A stretch of 64,000 nt of DNA from Sedimentisphaerales bacterium. GTDB taxonomy: Bacteria > Planctomycetota > Phycisphaerae > Sedimentisphaerales > Anaerobacaceae. The notes under the pieces are model-generated. The model was not told the origin of the DNA. It did not search any database and saw only the letters and a program-made list of their open reading frames with translations. The position numbers and the translations under genes are program-made. The stretch spans positions 1 through 64,000 of the forward strand of contig JAFGLV010000033.1 of assembly GCA_016927855.1 (NCBI GenBank), read 5' to 3'. The stretch's first letter is position 1; every line of letters starts with the position of its first letter. Of the stretch, positions 51,607-60,680 are shown piece after piece.

Positions 51607-54600
51607 TCAGGGATCGGTAGTGGGTTCGCCAGCAACGTTTGAACGCAGCTCCGTGCCTCGCTGGCCCCCATGCCGGCGCAGCATCCGGGCCACGGGTTCG
51701 TAGCCAAGCCGTTCGGCCATGTCCAGGGCTGTTATCCTCCCACTCGCTCGGGCGTTGACCTCGGCTCCGTGCTTGAGCAGGGCTTCCACCACGAACGCCT
51801 GCTGCTCGGACGCCTTGAGGTGCACCTCGGCTGAATACGTCAGATCGATGTCGGCATCCTCGGGCAACAGCGCCTTGAGCACTTCGCGGTGACCGTTCGC
51901 CGACACGACGAAATGGAGAGGGGTCACGTCGTCATTCGCTCTGACATTCACGTCGGCGCCACACTCGACCAGAAGCTCAACCATCTCCGGCGCCACGACC
52001 TGGTGGATCACCCTCATGCCATCTCTATTGGCCGCGTTGACATGGGCTCCGCTGTTCAGCAGCAGCCTGGCCAGGTCCAGATGGTTCTTACGAACGGCCC
52101 AGTGCAGGGGCGACGCGACCTGCGCGTCGGCATCGACGTCGGCGCCGCGTTCCAATAGCACCTCGGCAACGTTCAGGTGGTTGCAGTATGCCGCCCAGTG
52201 AAGCAATGTGAGATGTCCCACGCTGTCACGCAGCACTTCCGGACTCTCCCGCAGCCAGGCTGCAACCGCCTGTGAGTCACCTCGCATGGCGTCGGCAAAG
52301 ACGTCAAACTGTGCTCCCTTCTCGATCAGCAACCGCTCGATCTCGGGGCGTTTGTGAAGAACGGCAAACAGCAGCGGCGTCATCTGTTCGCGCGTCCTGG
52401 CATGTATGTCGGCGCCGGCATCGAGCAGGAGCCTCGCTATCTCCGTGTATCCAAAGCGCGCTGCGAGCAACAAAGGAGTCCACCCGGTCGATGTTGCACT
52501 GTTGACATCGGCACCACGTTCGATCAGCAGCTCGACGGTTTCCGTCTGACCCAGGCGTGCGCCAACAAACAAAGGTGTCCCCCAAGTCCCTCCGTGAAGG
52601 TTGACGTCAGCGCCTGCGCGGATGAGCAACGACGCGACTTCGACCTGCCCCGATCTGAGGGCCACGTAGAGCGCCGTCTGCCCTTCGCCGTCGGCGGCAT
52701 CGATCGGTGTCCCCTGCTCGATCAAGCGGCGCGCCGTCTGCACGTCGCCGCGTTGCGCCGCCTCGTGGAGGGCCTCTATACTTTCCGCTCGCAGATCGCC
52801 CGCGGGCTGGGCTTCGTCCGGTGAGACGTCCTCGTTCTTGAAGCGGATCTGCGGCGTCTCTCGGCCCAGGCGCCGGCAGGTCGCCCGCAACGCCAGGCGG
52901 AACTCGTCAGGTTTCATGAACTCAACGTGCGAGTCCAGAAACAGGACGTTGACCCCATCCTCACAGAACGCGGGATTGTCGTACGCGACGACGTTGCGGG
53001 GTGACATCATCGTCGTCTGGCCGGCGATGTAGATATAGCTGGGACCTTTGAAACCCTCGGGTTTGAGCTTGGATTCCAGCGACTTTGGAGATACTTGCAC
53101 TTCCCGGACGAGCGTTTCCAGGTCCGGCGGCAGTCTGTCCTCGTGGTCATTGGCATAAATCAGGCATGCCTTACCGATGCCGGAGAGATTGGTGCCTGAG
53201 GTCATCCGGAAGGCAAGCTGCCGCACCCGAGCCAGCGCCGGCATCAGAATGCCCATTCCCAGCGCCCCGCCGGCAGTCGTCTGGAGGCTGACATCGAGGC
53301 CCGGTCCCTGGTAATGCGAGTAGAGCCCGTCCGACTTCAGATAGACGTACTCGCAAGTGGGTTGCATGTCTGCGAAGATGTGGTCCAGCGACGGCAACAC
53401 CACCGGCAACCTCACCTGCTTCTGCATCGCCATCATGACCATCATCTGCCACAACGGTTGCATCTGTATCATCGCCTGCCGGAATTGGACCGCGGAGTCC
53501 GTGTACCGCAGCCCCAGCAGCCTGTCGGGCAGATTCGCGGCGACCTTCTGATAGCCCTCCGCGCCGGGCAGGGCGCCGTCCCCTTCGCTTTTTGGAACGA
53601 TCCGTGCGATCCCCCTCTTGCACAAGGCGGTATTCGAGCCGATAACCAACTGGTCTTCGACAATGGCCCATGACGGCATCACTCCCGCTAGGGCTAGTGC
53701 CGAGCTGGCCCAGATGCGGATGGTGTGCCCTGCCCCATCGGTCTGCGAACCGGTCTGGAGCACACCTTCGGCTTTGGCATTGACGAACTCACTGATTCTT
53801 ACCATTGTCTCTTCGAAAAGCCTGGCGTCGGCCACCTTTGCCACCGCCACAAAACCACCCATCGGCGCGTCAAGCATCTTTCCTGCCGGATACGCGTAAA
53901 GGACAACTGGACCAGCGGCGCTCTTCAGCAGTCCATCACGAATGCGGAATCCGGACTGCGCCTCCAGCTGGGCGAGACCTCGTTGGGCCCTCGGGCAAAC
54001 GTCTTGGGGAGAGATCGTCTTGATGACTTTCATGATCACATCATAGACCGCGGCCAAGTCGCAGTTGAACGCCGTGGCGGTGACCGCTTGAGCATCGGCC
54101 AGCGACAACGCCGACGACTCTATCGGTCCCAGAGCAGCGAGCAGACCCGTTCTGGGCTCCGGGACCTCCATGTACGCGTCGCTGACGAGGTCCGGCCCGG
54201 CAAAGCCCGCGCGCATGAATGCGACCCCAAGGTCAGCAAGCCCAAGATCCGCGAGGGCCGCTTTGACGACGCCAAATGTCTCGGCGCCACCCTGCTGGGC
54301 AACGATGGCCTCAATCACACGCAGCGTCCTGGCGTGGTCGTAGTACGCCGCGAGAACGTCACCGTGACCGGGGACCTTCCGCACGTAAGGCGGGACGGTC
54401 GCGCGAGGCGATGCCAGGTGCTTCACCGCCAACCCGTCAACGTCGTTGGCTGCGATCACCAGGTACGTGCCTACCCAGCCCCAGTACAGAGGGACATCAT
54501 CGTCATCCCGCAGGCGGCGGAGGCGCAGGGAGCCGATCTCCGTCTCGACAATCTCGTCTTCTCCCAAGGCAGCCTCGGCCCGGTTGACCAGCCCGACCAG

Positions 54601-55035
54601 CTCAACCTCGCGTGCTCCGGCGTCCAGGATCGCAAACAGGCATGCAGGCGGACCTTTCCTGACTTGTGCCGGTGCCGCGCCCAAGACCACCGGCCGCTGC
54701 AACACACAGCGAGCATAGTCGAGCACTTTGCCAAGGACCTTGGAGAAATCCGGGTCTGCCGGGCTCTCTCGTTCGATCGTCGTCAGCAGTTCCGTCTTGA
54801 TGGACGAGTAGAAACTCTGTACGCCCGGATCGTTCCAGAGGCGCCCCAGGATGCTCTTTTCGAAATCGCCTTCGACGGCGTCGGCACCGCCGGTTGCCAC
54901 AAAGAACAGCAGGTCGTCCGGCAGTACTTTGGTCAGCTCGTCGAGCTGCGATGCCGCCGGGACCAGCGTTGATGCCCAGGCCACGACCAGCAGCACAGCA
55001 ACACAAATACGTGGGGACCAGCGAAATGTCGTCAT
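51607..55035 (-). CDS. secreted protein with embedded pseudopilin-like segment and exported ankyrin repeats
   Basis: 1142 residues; GGAG lies 6 bases before the ATG at 55035 and the Sec signal ends near LVPAAS. Residues about 20-590 are a mixed region shared with the next gene (shared strings include GPPACLFAI and LYWGWVGTYLVIAANDV). Residues about 600-735 look like a pseudopilin without its leader: MGILMPALARVRQLAFRM, then YANDHEDRLPPDLETL and a DSHVEFMKPDEF ending in place of the usual DGHVE. From about 749 there are ten to twelve ankyrin repeats (GADVNxxxxxGxTPLxxAxxxG). Ankyrins mediate protein binding, and being exported is unusual. No enzymatic motif is seen. It is downstream of its shorter paralogue. 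Confidence 0.8.
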   Translation of the reverse strand: MTTFRWSPRICVAVLLVVAWASTLVPAASQLDELTKVLPDDLLFFVATGGADAVEGDFEKSILGRLWNDPGVQSFYSSIKTELLTTIERESPADPDFSKVLGKVLDYARCVLQRPVVLGAAPAQVRKGPPACLFAILDAGAREVELVGLVNRAEAALGEDEIVETEIGSLRLRRLRDDDDVPLYWGWVGTYLVIAANDVDGLAVKHLASPRATVPPYVRKVPGHGDVLAAYYDHARTLRVIEAIVAQQGGAETFGVVKAALADLGLADLGVAFMRAGFAGPDLVSDAYMEVPEPRTGLLAALGPIESSALSLADAQAVTATAFNCDLAAVYDVIMKVIKTISPQDVCPRAQRGLAQLEAQSGFRIRDGLLKSAAGPVVLYAYPAGKMLDAPMGGFVAVAKVADARLFEETMVRISEFVNAKAEGVLQTGSQTDGAGHTIRIWASSALALAGVMPSWAIVEDQLVIGSNTALCKRGIARIVPKSEGDGALPGAEGYQKVAANLPDRLLGLRYTDSAVQFRQAMIQMQPLWQMMVMMAMQKQVRLPVVLPSLDHIFADMQPTCEYVYLKSDGLYSHYQGPGLDVSLQTTAGGALGMGILMPALARVRQLAFRMTSGTNLSGIGKACLIYANDHEDRLPPDLETLVREVQVSPKSLESKLKPEGFKGPSYIYIAGQTTMMSPRNVVAYDNPAFCEDGVNVLFLDSHVEFMKPDEFRLALRATCRRLGRETPQIRFKNEDVSPDEAQPAGDLRAESIEALHEAAQRGDVQTARRLIEQGTPIDAADGEGQTALYVALRSGQVEVASLLIRAGADVNLHGGTWGTPLFVGARLGQTETVELLIERGADVNSATSTGWTPLLLAARFGYTEIARLLLDAGADIHARTREQMTPLLFAVLHKRPEIERLLIEKGAQFDVFADAMRGDSQAVAAWLRESPEVLRDSVGHLTLLHWAAYCNHLNVAEVLLERGADVDADAQVASPLHWAVRKNHLDLARLLLNSGAHVNAANRDGMRVIHQVVAPEMVELLVECGADVNVRANDDVTPLHFVVSANGHREVLKALLPEDADIDLTYSAEVHLKASEQQAFVVEALLKHGAEVNARASGRITALDMAERLGYEPVARMLRRHGGQRGTELRSNVAGEPTTDP

Positions 55036-55247
55036 GGCCATCTCCCTTCTCACAGGACTGCTCTGCGCCACCGTACACTCGTGCCGATGAGCGTCATTGT
55101 ACGCGATGTCACAGCCTGCGTAAAGGGTCTGTGTCACGGCCGGTGTGGGCAAGGTGGACTGCGTCGACGGTGTGGACGGGGCGCAGCGACCGAGACGCCG
55201 CGCCGAATCCAACCGGCTAACGAAGTCCACCTACGCCCGAACGACCT

Positions 55248-57446
55248 CTAGTCCTTGAACTTGATCTCGGGCATCTCCCGGCCCAAGCGTTTGTAGGTCG
55301 CCTCCAGGGCCTTGCGGAAGGCGTCGGGTTTCATGGCTTCGACGTGACCGTCCAGGAACGCGACGAGGATCGTATCCAGGCCGAACTCCGGGTTCTCGTA
55401 GATGACCACGGTGTCCTGTGTCGAAGGCGCATTGGCGGAAAGACCCGGGACATAGATATAGCTCGGACCCGTAAATCCCTTAGGCTTGCGCGGCGATTCA
55501 GTGACCTTGGCGTCGCGGTAGTAGGACTGCATCTGCTCCAGTCTCTCGGGAAACTTGTTGTCGTGGTCGTTGGCATACATGTGCAGAGCCACTGCCAATT
55601 GCCTCAAATGCGCCATCGAAGCGACTCTCTTGGCCTGCTCGCGCGCGCGCCCCATCGCCGGCATTGCGATTCCGGCGCCCACGGCCGCTCCGGCGACCCC
55701 TCTGAGGCTGACTTCCAGGCCACTGCCCTGGTAGTGCGAGTAGATGCCGTCGGATGTCGCGTAGCTGTATTCGCACGCCGGCTGCATATCCTGGGCGATC
55801 TGGCTCAGCGAGGGCAGAACGACCGGCAGCTTGATCCCTTGCTGCGTCGCGGCCATCACCGCCACCGGCCAGAGCTGCTGGACCTGCATCAGCATTTGAC
55901 TGAACTGCACCGGCGAATCCACATAGCTGAGACTCAGGAGATTCTTCGGCAAGCCCGCCGCGACCTTCTTGAATCCGGCGGTGTCGAGCAGCGACTTCGT
56001 CCCCTCGCCGCGGGACAGTGCCTGCCTGGTCCCCATCTGGCACAGGGCTGTGTTGGAGCCGATGATGACCTGATCGCCGGCGACCGACCAGGTCGGCATC
56101 ACCTGCGCCATGACCAGCATGGGGCTGGTCCAGATATGGATGGTCCGGCCGCCTTCACCGGCCTGCGTGCCGACCTGGAGCATGCCCTGGGCCTTGCTGG
56201 CGATGTATCCACCCAGCGTCGTCATGGTCTTCTCGAACAGCGCGGGGTCGGCCAGCTTGGCGATCACGACGAAACCGCCCATCGGCGCCTCGACCATCTT
56301 GCCGGCCGGAAGCGTGTAACCTACCATCGGACCGGCCAAGCTCTTGAGCAGACCGTCGCGCAACTTGATCTGGATCTCGGATTCAAGGTGGGTGAGCCCC
56401 TTCTGTATCTCCGGATAGGCCTCTTCAGGTGAAACAGTCTGAATCGCATTCATCACGGTGTCGTACATACCGCCAAGATCGCAGTTGAACGTGCAGGCTG
56501 CCACCGCCTGCGCATCGACCAAGCGAAACGCCGACGGGTCTACCGGCTTGAAGGCGGCGTAAATCCCGGTCCTGGGCTCGGGCATCTGGACAAAGCCGTC
56601 ACTGACCAGGTCAGGACCCGCGAAACCCACACGCGCGGCCATGATTCCGAGGTTGTTGAGACCGAGCTGGGCCAGCAATGCCTTAACGTGTCCGATCTCC
56701 TTTTCCCCGCCCTGCGCGGCCGCGAAGGTGTTCATCAAGCCGAAAAGCCTGCCGTAATCGTAGTAGACCGCCAGGGCGTCGCCATGCCCAGGGACCTTGC
56801 TGAGGTATCCCGTCGCTGTCGCGCGGGGCTGGCTGACGTACTTGACGACCTCTCCCTGCGCATCGTTGCCGGCCACGACCAGGTAGTTGCCCACCCAACC
56901 CCAGTACGCCGGGACGCCTTTCGGGCCGCGCATCTTCAGGGAACCGATCTCGACGTCGGCAACCTTCTCTGCACCCAGCACGGCCTCCAGTTTGCTCAGC
57001 GCTGCCACCAGAGCCGGCTTGCGATCGCCTGCATCGACAACGGCGAACAGGCAGGCAGGCGGTCCCTGCTGAACCTGGGCCTGCGCGACGCCAACGACAA
57101 TCGGCCGAGTGCACGCCAGGCGGGCGTATTCCAGCGCCATGCCGATGCTCTGGGGGACGCCTGCGCCGCCTGCGGCCTCTTGCTGGATCTTGGCCATCAG
57201 CTCAGTTTTGAGCGAATTGACGAAGGTCTGGGTGCTCGGGTCGTTCCAGATGCGCCCCATGATGCTCTTTTGGAAGTCGCCTTTGAGAGCGTCGCCTCCG
57301 CTGGTCGCTATGAACATTACCACGTTATCGGGCAGGAGCTTCGTCAGCTCCTCGACGGGGGATGTCGCCGCCGTTGCCGCCGGCGCCAGGCCACCGGCCA
57401 GAACCAGCACGCCGCACAAGCATAGGGTCATTCGAGATGTCGTCAT
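55248..57446 (-). CDS. secreted protein with embedded pseudopilin-like segment (shorter paralogue)
   Basis: 732 residues; GGGAG lies 6 bases before the ATG at 57446 and the signal ends near GGLAPAATA. It is clearly homologous to the first 735 residues of the next gene: the opening VEELTKLLPDNVVMFIATSG matches DELTKVLPDDLLFFVATGG, and both have GYxxKVPGHGDxLAxYYD. The C-terminal 150 residues again resemble a pseudopilin globular part (AMPAMGRAREQAKRV, YANDHDNKFPERLEQ, VAFLDGHVEAMKPDAF). No ankyrin repeats are present. I do not know the family or function; the tandem arrangement points to duplication. Confidence 0.8.
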   Translation of the reverse strand: MTTSRMTLCLCGVLVLAGGLAPAATAATSPVEELTKLLPDNVVMFIATSGGDALKGDFQKSIMGRIWNDPSTQTFVNSLKTELMAKIQQEAAGGAGVPQSIGMALEYARLACTRPIVVGVAQAQVQQGPPACLFAVVDAGDRKPALVAALSKLEAVLGAEKVADVEIGSLKMRGPKGVPAYWGWVGNYLVVAGNDAQGEVVKYVSQPRATATGYLSKVPGHGDALAVYYDYGRLFGLMNTFAAAQGGEKEIGHVKALLAQLGLNNLGIMAARVGFAGPDLVSDGFVQMPEPRTGIYAAFKPVDPSAFRLVDAQAVAACTFNCDLGGMYDTVMNAIQTVSPEEAYPEIQKGLTHLESEIQIKLRDGLLKSLAGPMVGYTLPAGKMVEAPMGGFVVIAKLADPALFEKTMTTLGGYIASKAQGMLQVGTQAGEGGRTIHIWTSPMLVMAQVMPTWSVAGDQVIIGSNTALCQMGTRQALSRGEGTKSLLDTAGFKKVAAGLPKNLLSLSYVDSPVQFSQMLMQVQQLWPVAVMAATQQGIKLPVVLPSLSQIAQDMQPACEYSYATSDGIYSHYQGSGLEVSLRGVAGAAVGAGIAMPAMGRAREQAKRVASMAHLRQLAVALHMYANDHDNKFPERLEQMQSYYRDAKVTESPRKPKGFTGPSYIYVPGLSANAPSTQDTVVIYENPEFGLDTILVAFLDGHVEAMKPDAFRKALEATYKRLGREMPEIKFKD

Positions 57447-57738
57447 GGCTGTCTCCCTTCTCAAAAAAGTATGGATCTTTCCGCGAAACCCTGCACGAAT
57501 ACCGCAGGCGTGATCGTACCCCATCTGCCGCCTGCGGACAAGCATACACTATCGCCAGAAATCAACGGTCCGCCGGGGGCCTCTGGGCCCGGCCCGGCGA
57601 GCCGCCCTTTTACCGGACAGACGCCCCGTTGGCGGGAATATTCACGGGATTCATAGATCGCGTGTGATTTCGGCGCCGACGTGGCCCCGGAGCGGGAAAC
57701 CCGGCACGCACAACACTGCCCTTGGCGACCGAGACAGG
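57447..57738. other. intergenic stretch upstream of the paralogue pair
   Basis: Nothing recognisable beyond the likely promoter of the minus-strand paralogue; small open frames lack protein-like character. Confidence 0.35.
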
Positions 57739-57876
57739 CTATTCAGGCCGGGCCTGGATAACTGCTCCCCCCAACGCAAAGGACCCGAACAGCACACCAC
57801 GACTGGCGTGCACACCGAATGTCGGCAAAGAATTCAGGTATTGCCTGACCTTCTCTACAACTGCTGTTTCAACCAT
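57739..57876 (-). pseudogene. remnant of a MNT-type nucleotidyltransferase
   Basis: From an ATG at 57876 the frame reads VEKVRQYLNSLPTFG, then HASRGVLFGSFALGG, which is the start of a minimal nucleotidyltransferase domain. These normally show LFGSFARGxxxxxSDIDL. The frame ends soon after, before the catalytic SDxD would appear, so only the first third survives. It lies downstream of the PIN-like gene on the same strand. Confidence 0.45.
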
Positions 57877-57942
57877 CCCAGCATCTCCGTCGCCTATCTG
57901 GAAGGGCACGGATTCAGAGAGCATCGTGTGCCGGAATCCTGC

Positions 57943-58054
57943 TGTCATATCGAGCGGAGCGAAGCGCAGTCGAGATATCTGGCTGCGGGCGAAACACCCG
58001 CCCCCCTCTCGGCCAGATTCCTCCGCGCGGGCTTCGCCCTTGGTCGGAATGACA
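57943..58054. repeat. dispersed palindromic repeat, family R6 (TGTCAT...CGAGCGGAGCGAAG type)
   Basis: The element opens TGTCATATCGAGCGGAGCGA and closes GGTCGGAATGACA, with inner complementary tracts GATATCTGGC and GGCCAGATTCC. Similar units, TGTCATTTCGAGCGNAGCGA to TCGAAATGACA, recur in many environmental bacterial genomes. It fills the gap after the PIN-like gene stop. Confidence 0.6.
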
Positions 58055-58095
58055 ACGCCGCCAAAGGCTCCCGCCGAGCAACCGTCCTGTGCCCC

Positions 58096-58953
58096 CTACT
58101 GCGCCCAATCGCACCGATACGACTCCGACACCTCCTCCAAACTCGAGAACACGTCCTTCTCCGGAAACGCCGCACGAGCCAGTTCGATCAGTCCTTTGTC
58201 TTTCGTGATGATGCCATCTGCGCGGCTCAGCAGCAATACGTAGTCCAAGTCGTTGCGATCATGTTCCGCATGGTCGTCGCGAGGTGCTCCAGTCTGGCGG
58301 ATGTAATGATGGTCGTACATCATCGCGATCACAAGGCGCACGTATTGCCAGGCAATCCAATCAGGCGACAGGCAGAACCTCCTCGACCCTCCGATCAAGT
58401 CAGAAGGAAGCAATGCCACCGCCAAATCATGCACGTTCATCTTGGCGACGGCCGCCAAGAATTCCTTGAGCCTGTCGCTGCGGTTTCCCTGATAGGCCTT
58501 CGACACTGCAACCGTGCCGGGGTGCTCACGATCAATGGCCTCCTTCAGTTGTTGGCTCCGCTCGACGAGTTCAAACTGTGCCACCTCGTTCCGCGACTGC
58601 ACCACAATCTCCAGGATTTCTGAGTCGACCATTGCTTCAAGGGACGCCAACTCATTTCCTATCTTGTTGGTGGCATCCGAATCCACGAGAGTAAGAGGAT
58701 AGGGCTCACAAGACTCTGCTTCCTTCTGGAGAAGCCCAATGCTGCTCTGGCAGAAGCGCGCTCCCATCTCGATGAGGGTCTGGAACCTACGAAGCAACCC
58801 CTTAGCATCTTGCTTTGTCGCAGTTGCACATTCATACAAGAGCGTATCAGAGAGAACCAGGAGATGGCTCTTCGCAAAGTCACAAAGACTGTGGAGGCCG
58901 ATTCCGATGAGCGCGTCTTTGTCGATGACGATTAGCTTCGGTCTGGGCATCAT
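58096..58953 (-). CDS. PIN-like nuclease domain protein
   Basis: A 285-residue protein with PIN-fold features: LIVIDKDALIGIG at the N-terminus (first Asp pair), LVLSDTLLYECATA (acidic residue on helix 2), and NDLDYVLLLSRADGIITKDK (the Asp-x-x-Tyr and later Asp of the active site) near the C-terminus. The middle 120 residues are a helical insertion absent from small VapC toxins. The start overlaps the aroDE stop as ATGATG, so translation is coupled. No small antitoxin gene lies upstream. RNA cleavage is the likely activity, with target unknown. It seems less GC-rich than its neighbours by eye. Confidence 0.65.
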   Translation of the reverse strand: MMPRPKLIVIDKDALIGIGLHSLCDFAKSHLLVLSDTLLYECATATKQDAKGLLRRFQTLIEMGARFCQSSIGLLQKEAESCEPYPLTLVDSDATNKIGNELASLEAMVDSEILEIVVQSRNEVAQFELVERSQQLKEAIDREHPGTVAVSKAYQGNRSDRLKEFLAAVAKMNVHDLAVALLPSDLIGGSRRFCLSPDWIAWQYVRLVIAMMYDHHYIRQTGAPRDDHAEHDRNDLDYVLLLSRADGIITKDKGLIELARAAFPEKDVFSSLEEVSESYRCDWAQ

Positions 58954-60518
58954 CGCAGGCTGTCCAGCACGACGTTTCGCATCAGATCACTGTCAGCGGT
59001 TTGGCCGGTGAAGAGCTTGAATTGGGCCATCGCCTGGTTGACGAACATGGCGACGCCGTCGATGGTCTTGGCGCCGGCGGCTTTGGCTTGCTTGAGCAGA
59101 AGCGTCTCGGCGGGGTTGTAGACGGTGTCGAAGACCGCCATGTCGGGCTTGAGGACCTCGGACGGGACGGGCCTGGCGTCCACCTTGGGGGACATGCCAA
59201 TGCTGGTGCAATTGATGATGAGCTTCGCGTGAAGGGCCGGGAGAGCATCAAGGCCGGCGCTGGCGCAGCCGAAATCGGCGGCGAGTTTTTCGGCACGTTC
59301 GATAGTACGGTTGTAGATCGTCACGTTCGCGCCAGCGTCCGTCAGGCCCGCCACGAGGGCGCGCGCGACGCCACCGGCACCGACTACCGCTACCGGCATG
59401 TCGCGGAGGCCGCAACGTGTGATTCCCATGCCTTCCTCGATCGCGTCGAGAGCGCCGGCGTAGTCGGTGTTGTAGGCTGCCAAGCGTTGCCCGTCGCTCG
59501 TCGCTCGTCGCTCGACGACCAGGGTATTGGCGGCACCGATCTTGTCGGCGAGGGGCTCGACGAAGCCGCCTCTCGCATGGACGTATTCCAGGGCGCTGTG
59601 CTTGTGGGGGATCGTGACGCTGAAACCGCGGAAGTCCAGCCAGGGTCGCTCCCAGACGTTGTCGAGGAAGGTGAACAGCTCGTCCCGGCCGCCCTGCACG
59701 AGCAAGGGCAGGTAGAACCGGTTCATCCGCAGGTCCGCGAAGCACGCGTTGTGGATGGCCGGGCTGAGCGAATGGCCCACCGGGTCGGCAATCACTCCGA
59801 ACAGCTCCGTCTCGGCGTTGACCGTGTCGTAGCGGTAGAGCCTCCTGAACTGGTCGAGAGTCACCTGTCCCGGTGCGGTGCCGCTGGCTTCGTCCAGGCT
59901 GGCAAACGTCACCAAGCCACCCAGTTTGGGAGCCAGGAGACGACTGGCGACCCCCGCCGGTCCCATGCACAACACGATGCAGTTGCCCTCGACCTCGTGC
60001 AGCAGGTCGAAGGCGGCAAAGCAATCGTTGATATGGCCGGCCGTATAGACCAGCTTCGGGATAGCCTGTGGGCAGGCCTCGACGATATCCCGGCGCAGAC
60101 GCCGGACGTCCGCAAAGGGGCGGTCGAAGTCGTGGGCGGACACGATCAGCCTGCATCCCGGCTTTGGCGCCAAGGCGGCTTCGATCGTGCGACGCACGTG
60201 CTCCTGGCGGAAATTGACGAATTCGGCGTCGACGAACTCCGCTCCCGCTTCGACAGCGGTGGTCAGCACCTCAAGCCGCAGAGACTCAGGGTAATCCGCT
60301 GCGCCACCCTCGCGCCGGTCCCGACATGTGACGATTATCGGCACGCCGGTCACATCCCGGACCTCCCCCAGCAGGCGTCCGGCCATCTCCGGTGTCAAGC
60401 CTTCCAGGTAGTCGGTCCGTAGTTCGAGCATCTCGGCGCCGCCGGCCACCGCGCGGGCTGCCTGCTCCCGCGCCAGTACCGGATTCTGAGCCGATATGGG
60501 AACCGCCAAGTACGTCAT
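58950..60518 (-). CDS. aroDE: bifunctional 3-dehydroquinate dehydratase (type I) / shikimate dehydrogenase
   Basis: 522 residues, catalysing the third and fourth steps of the shikimate pathway in the cytoplasm. The ATG at 60518 starts MTYLAVPIS; the longer frame upstream runs into the divergent aroB. The type I dehydratase half (1-235) has VSAHDFDRP (catalytic His) and PKLVYTAGHIND (Schiff-base Lys). The dehydrogenase half (about 240-522) has VIADPVGHSLSPAIHN, SVTIPHKHSALEYV (catalytic Lys), YNTDYAGALDAI (Asp), NADP loop GAGGVARALVAGL and INCTSIGMSP. The fusion is known in plants, Chlamydiae and other PVC bacteria. It is divergent from aroB and coupled to a PIN-like gene. Confidence 0.93.
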   Translation of the reverse strand: MTYLAVPISAQNPVLAREQAARAVAGGAEMLELRTDYLEGLTPEMAGRLLGEVRDVTGVPIIVTCRDRREGGAADYPESLRLEVLTTAVEAGAEFVDAEFVNFRQEHVRRTIEAALAPKPGCRLIVSAHDFDRPFADVRRLRRDIVEACPQAIPKLVYTAGHINDCFAAFDLLHEVEGNCIVLCMGPAGVASRLLAPKLGGLVTFASLDEASGTAPGQVTLDQFRRLYRYDTVNAETELFGVIADPVGHSLSPAIHNACFADLRMNRFYLPLLVQGGRDELFTFLDNVWERPWLDFRGFSVTIPHKHSALEYVHARGGFVEPLADKIGAANTLVVERRATSDGQRLAAYNTDYAGALDAIEEGMGITRCGLRDMPVAVVGAGGVARALVAGLTDAGANVTIYNRTIERAEKLAADFGCASAGLDALPALHAKLIINCTSIGMSPKVDARPVPSEVLKPDMAVFDTVYNPAETLLLKQAKAAGAKTIDGVAMFVNQAMAQFKLFTGQTADSDLMRNVVLDSLR

Positions 60519-60680
60519 AGTGGGCCAAGATACCGCGGGAAGGCCCTGTGGCAAAGGCCAAAGGTCTGTGAGAACTTGATTTGGGGTTGCATTCGCCTGG
60601 CGGAAATGGTATGTTTCAGGTTTCTCGCAATGGGCGGATGAGGGAGAGCTTAGCCTACGGATAGACCCCGGTGAACTCGG

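Noticed and set aside
58953-58953. PIN gene as half of a VapBC toxin-antitoxin pair
   Set aside because: The upstream coupled gene is aroDE, no small DNA-binding antitoxin is present, and the protein is about twice the length of VapC.
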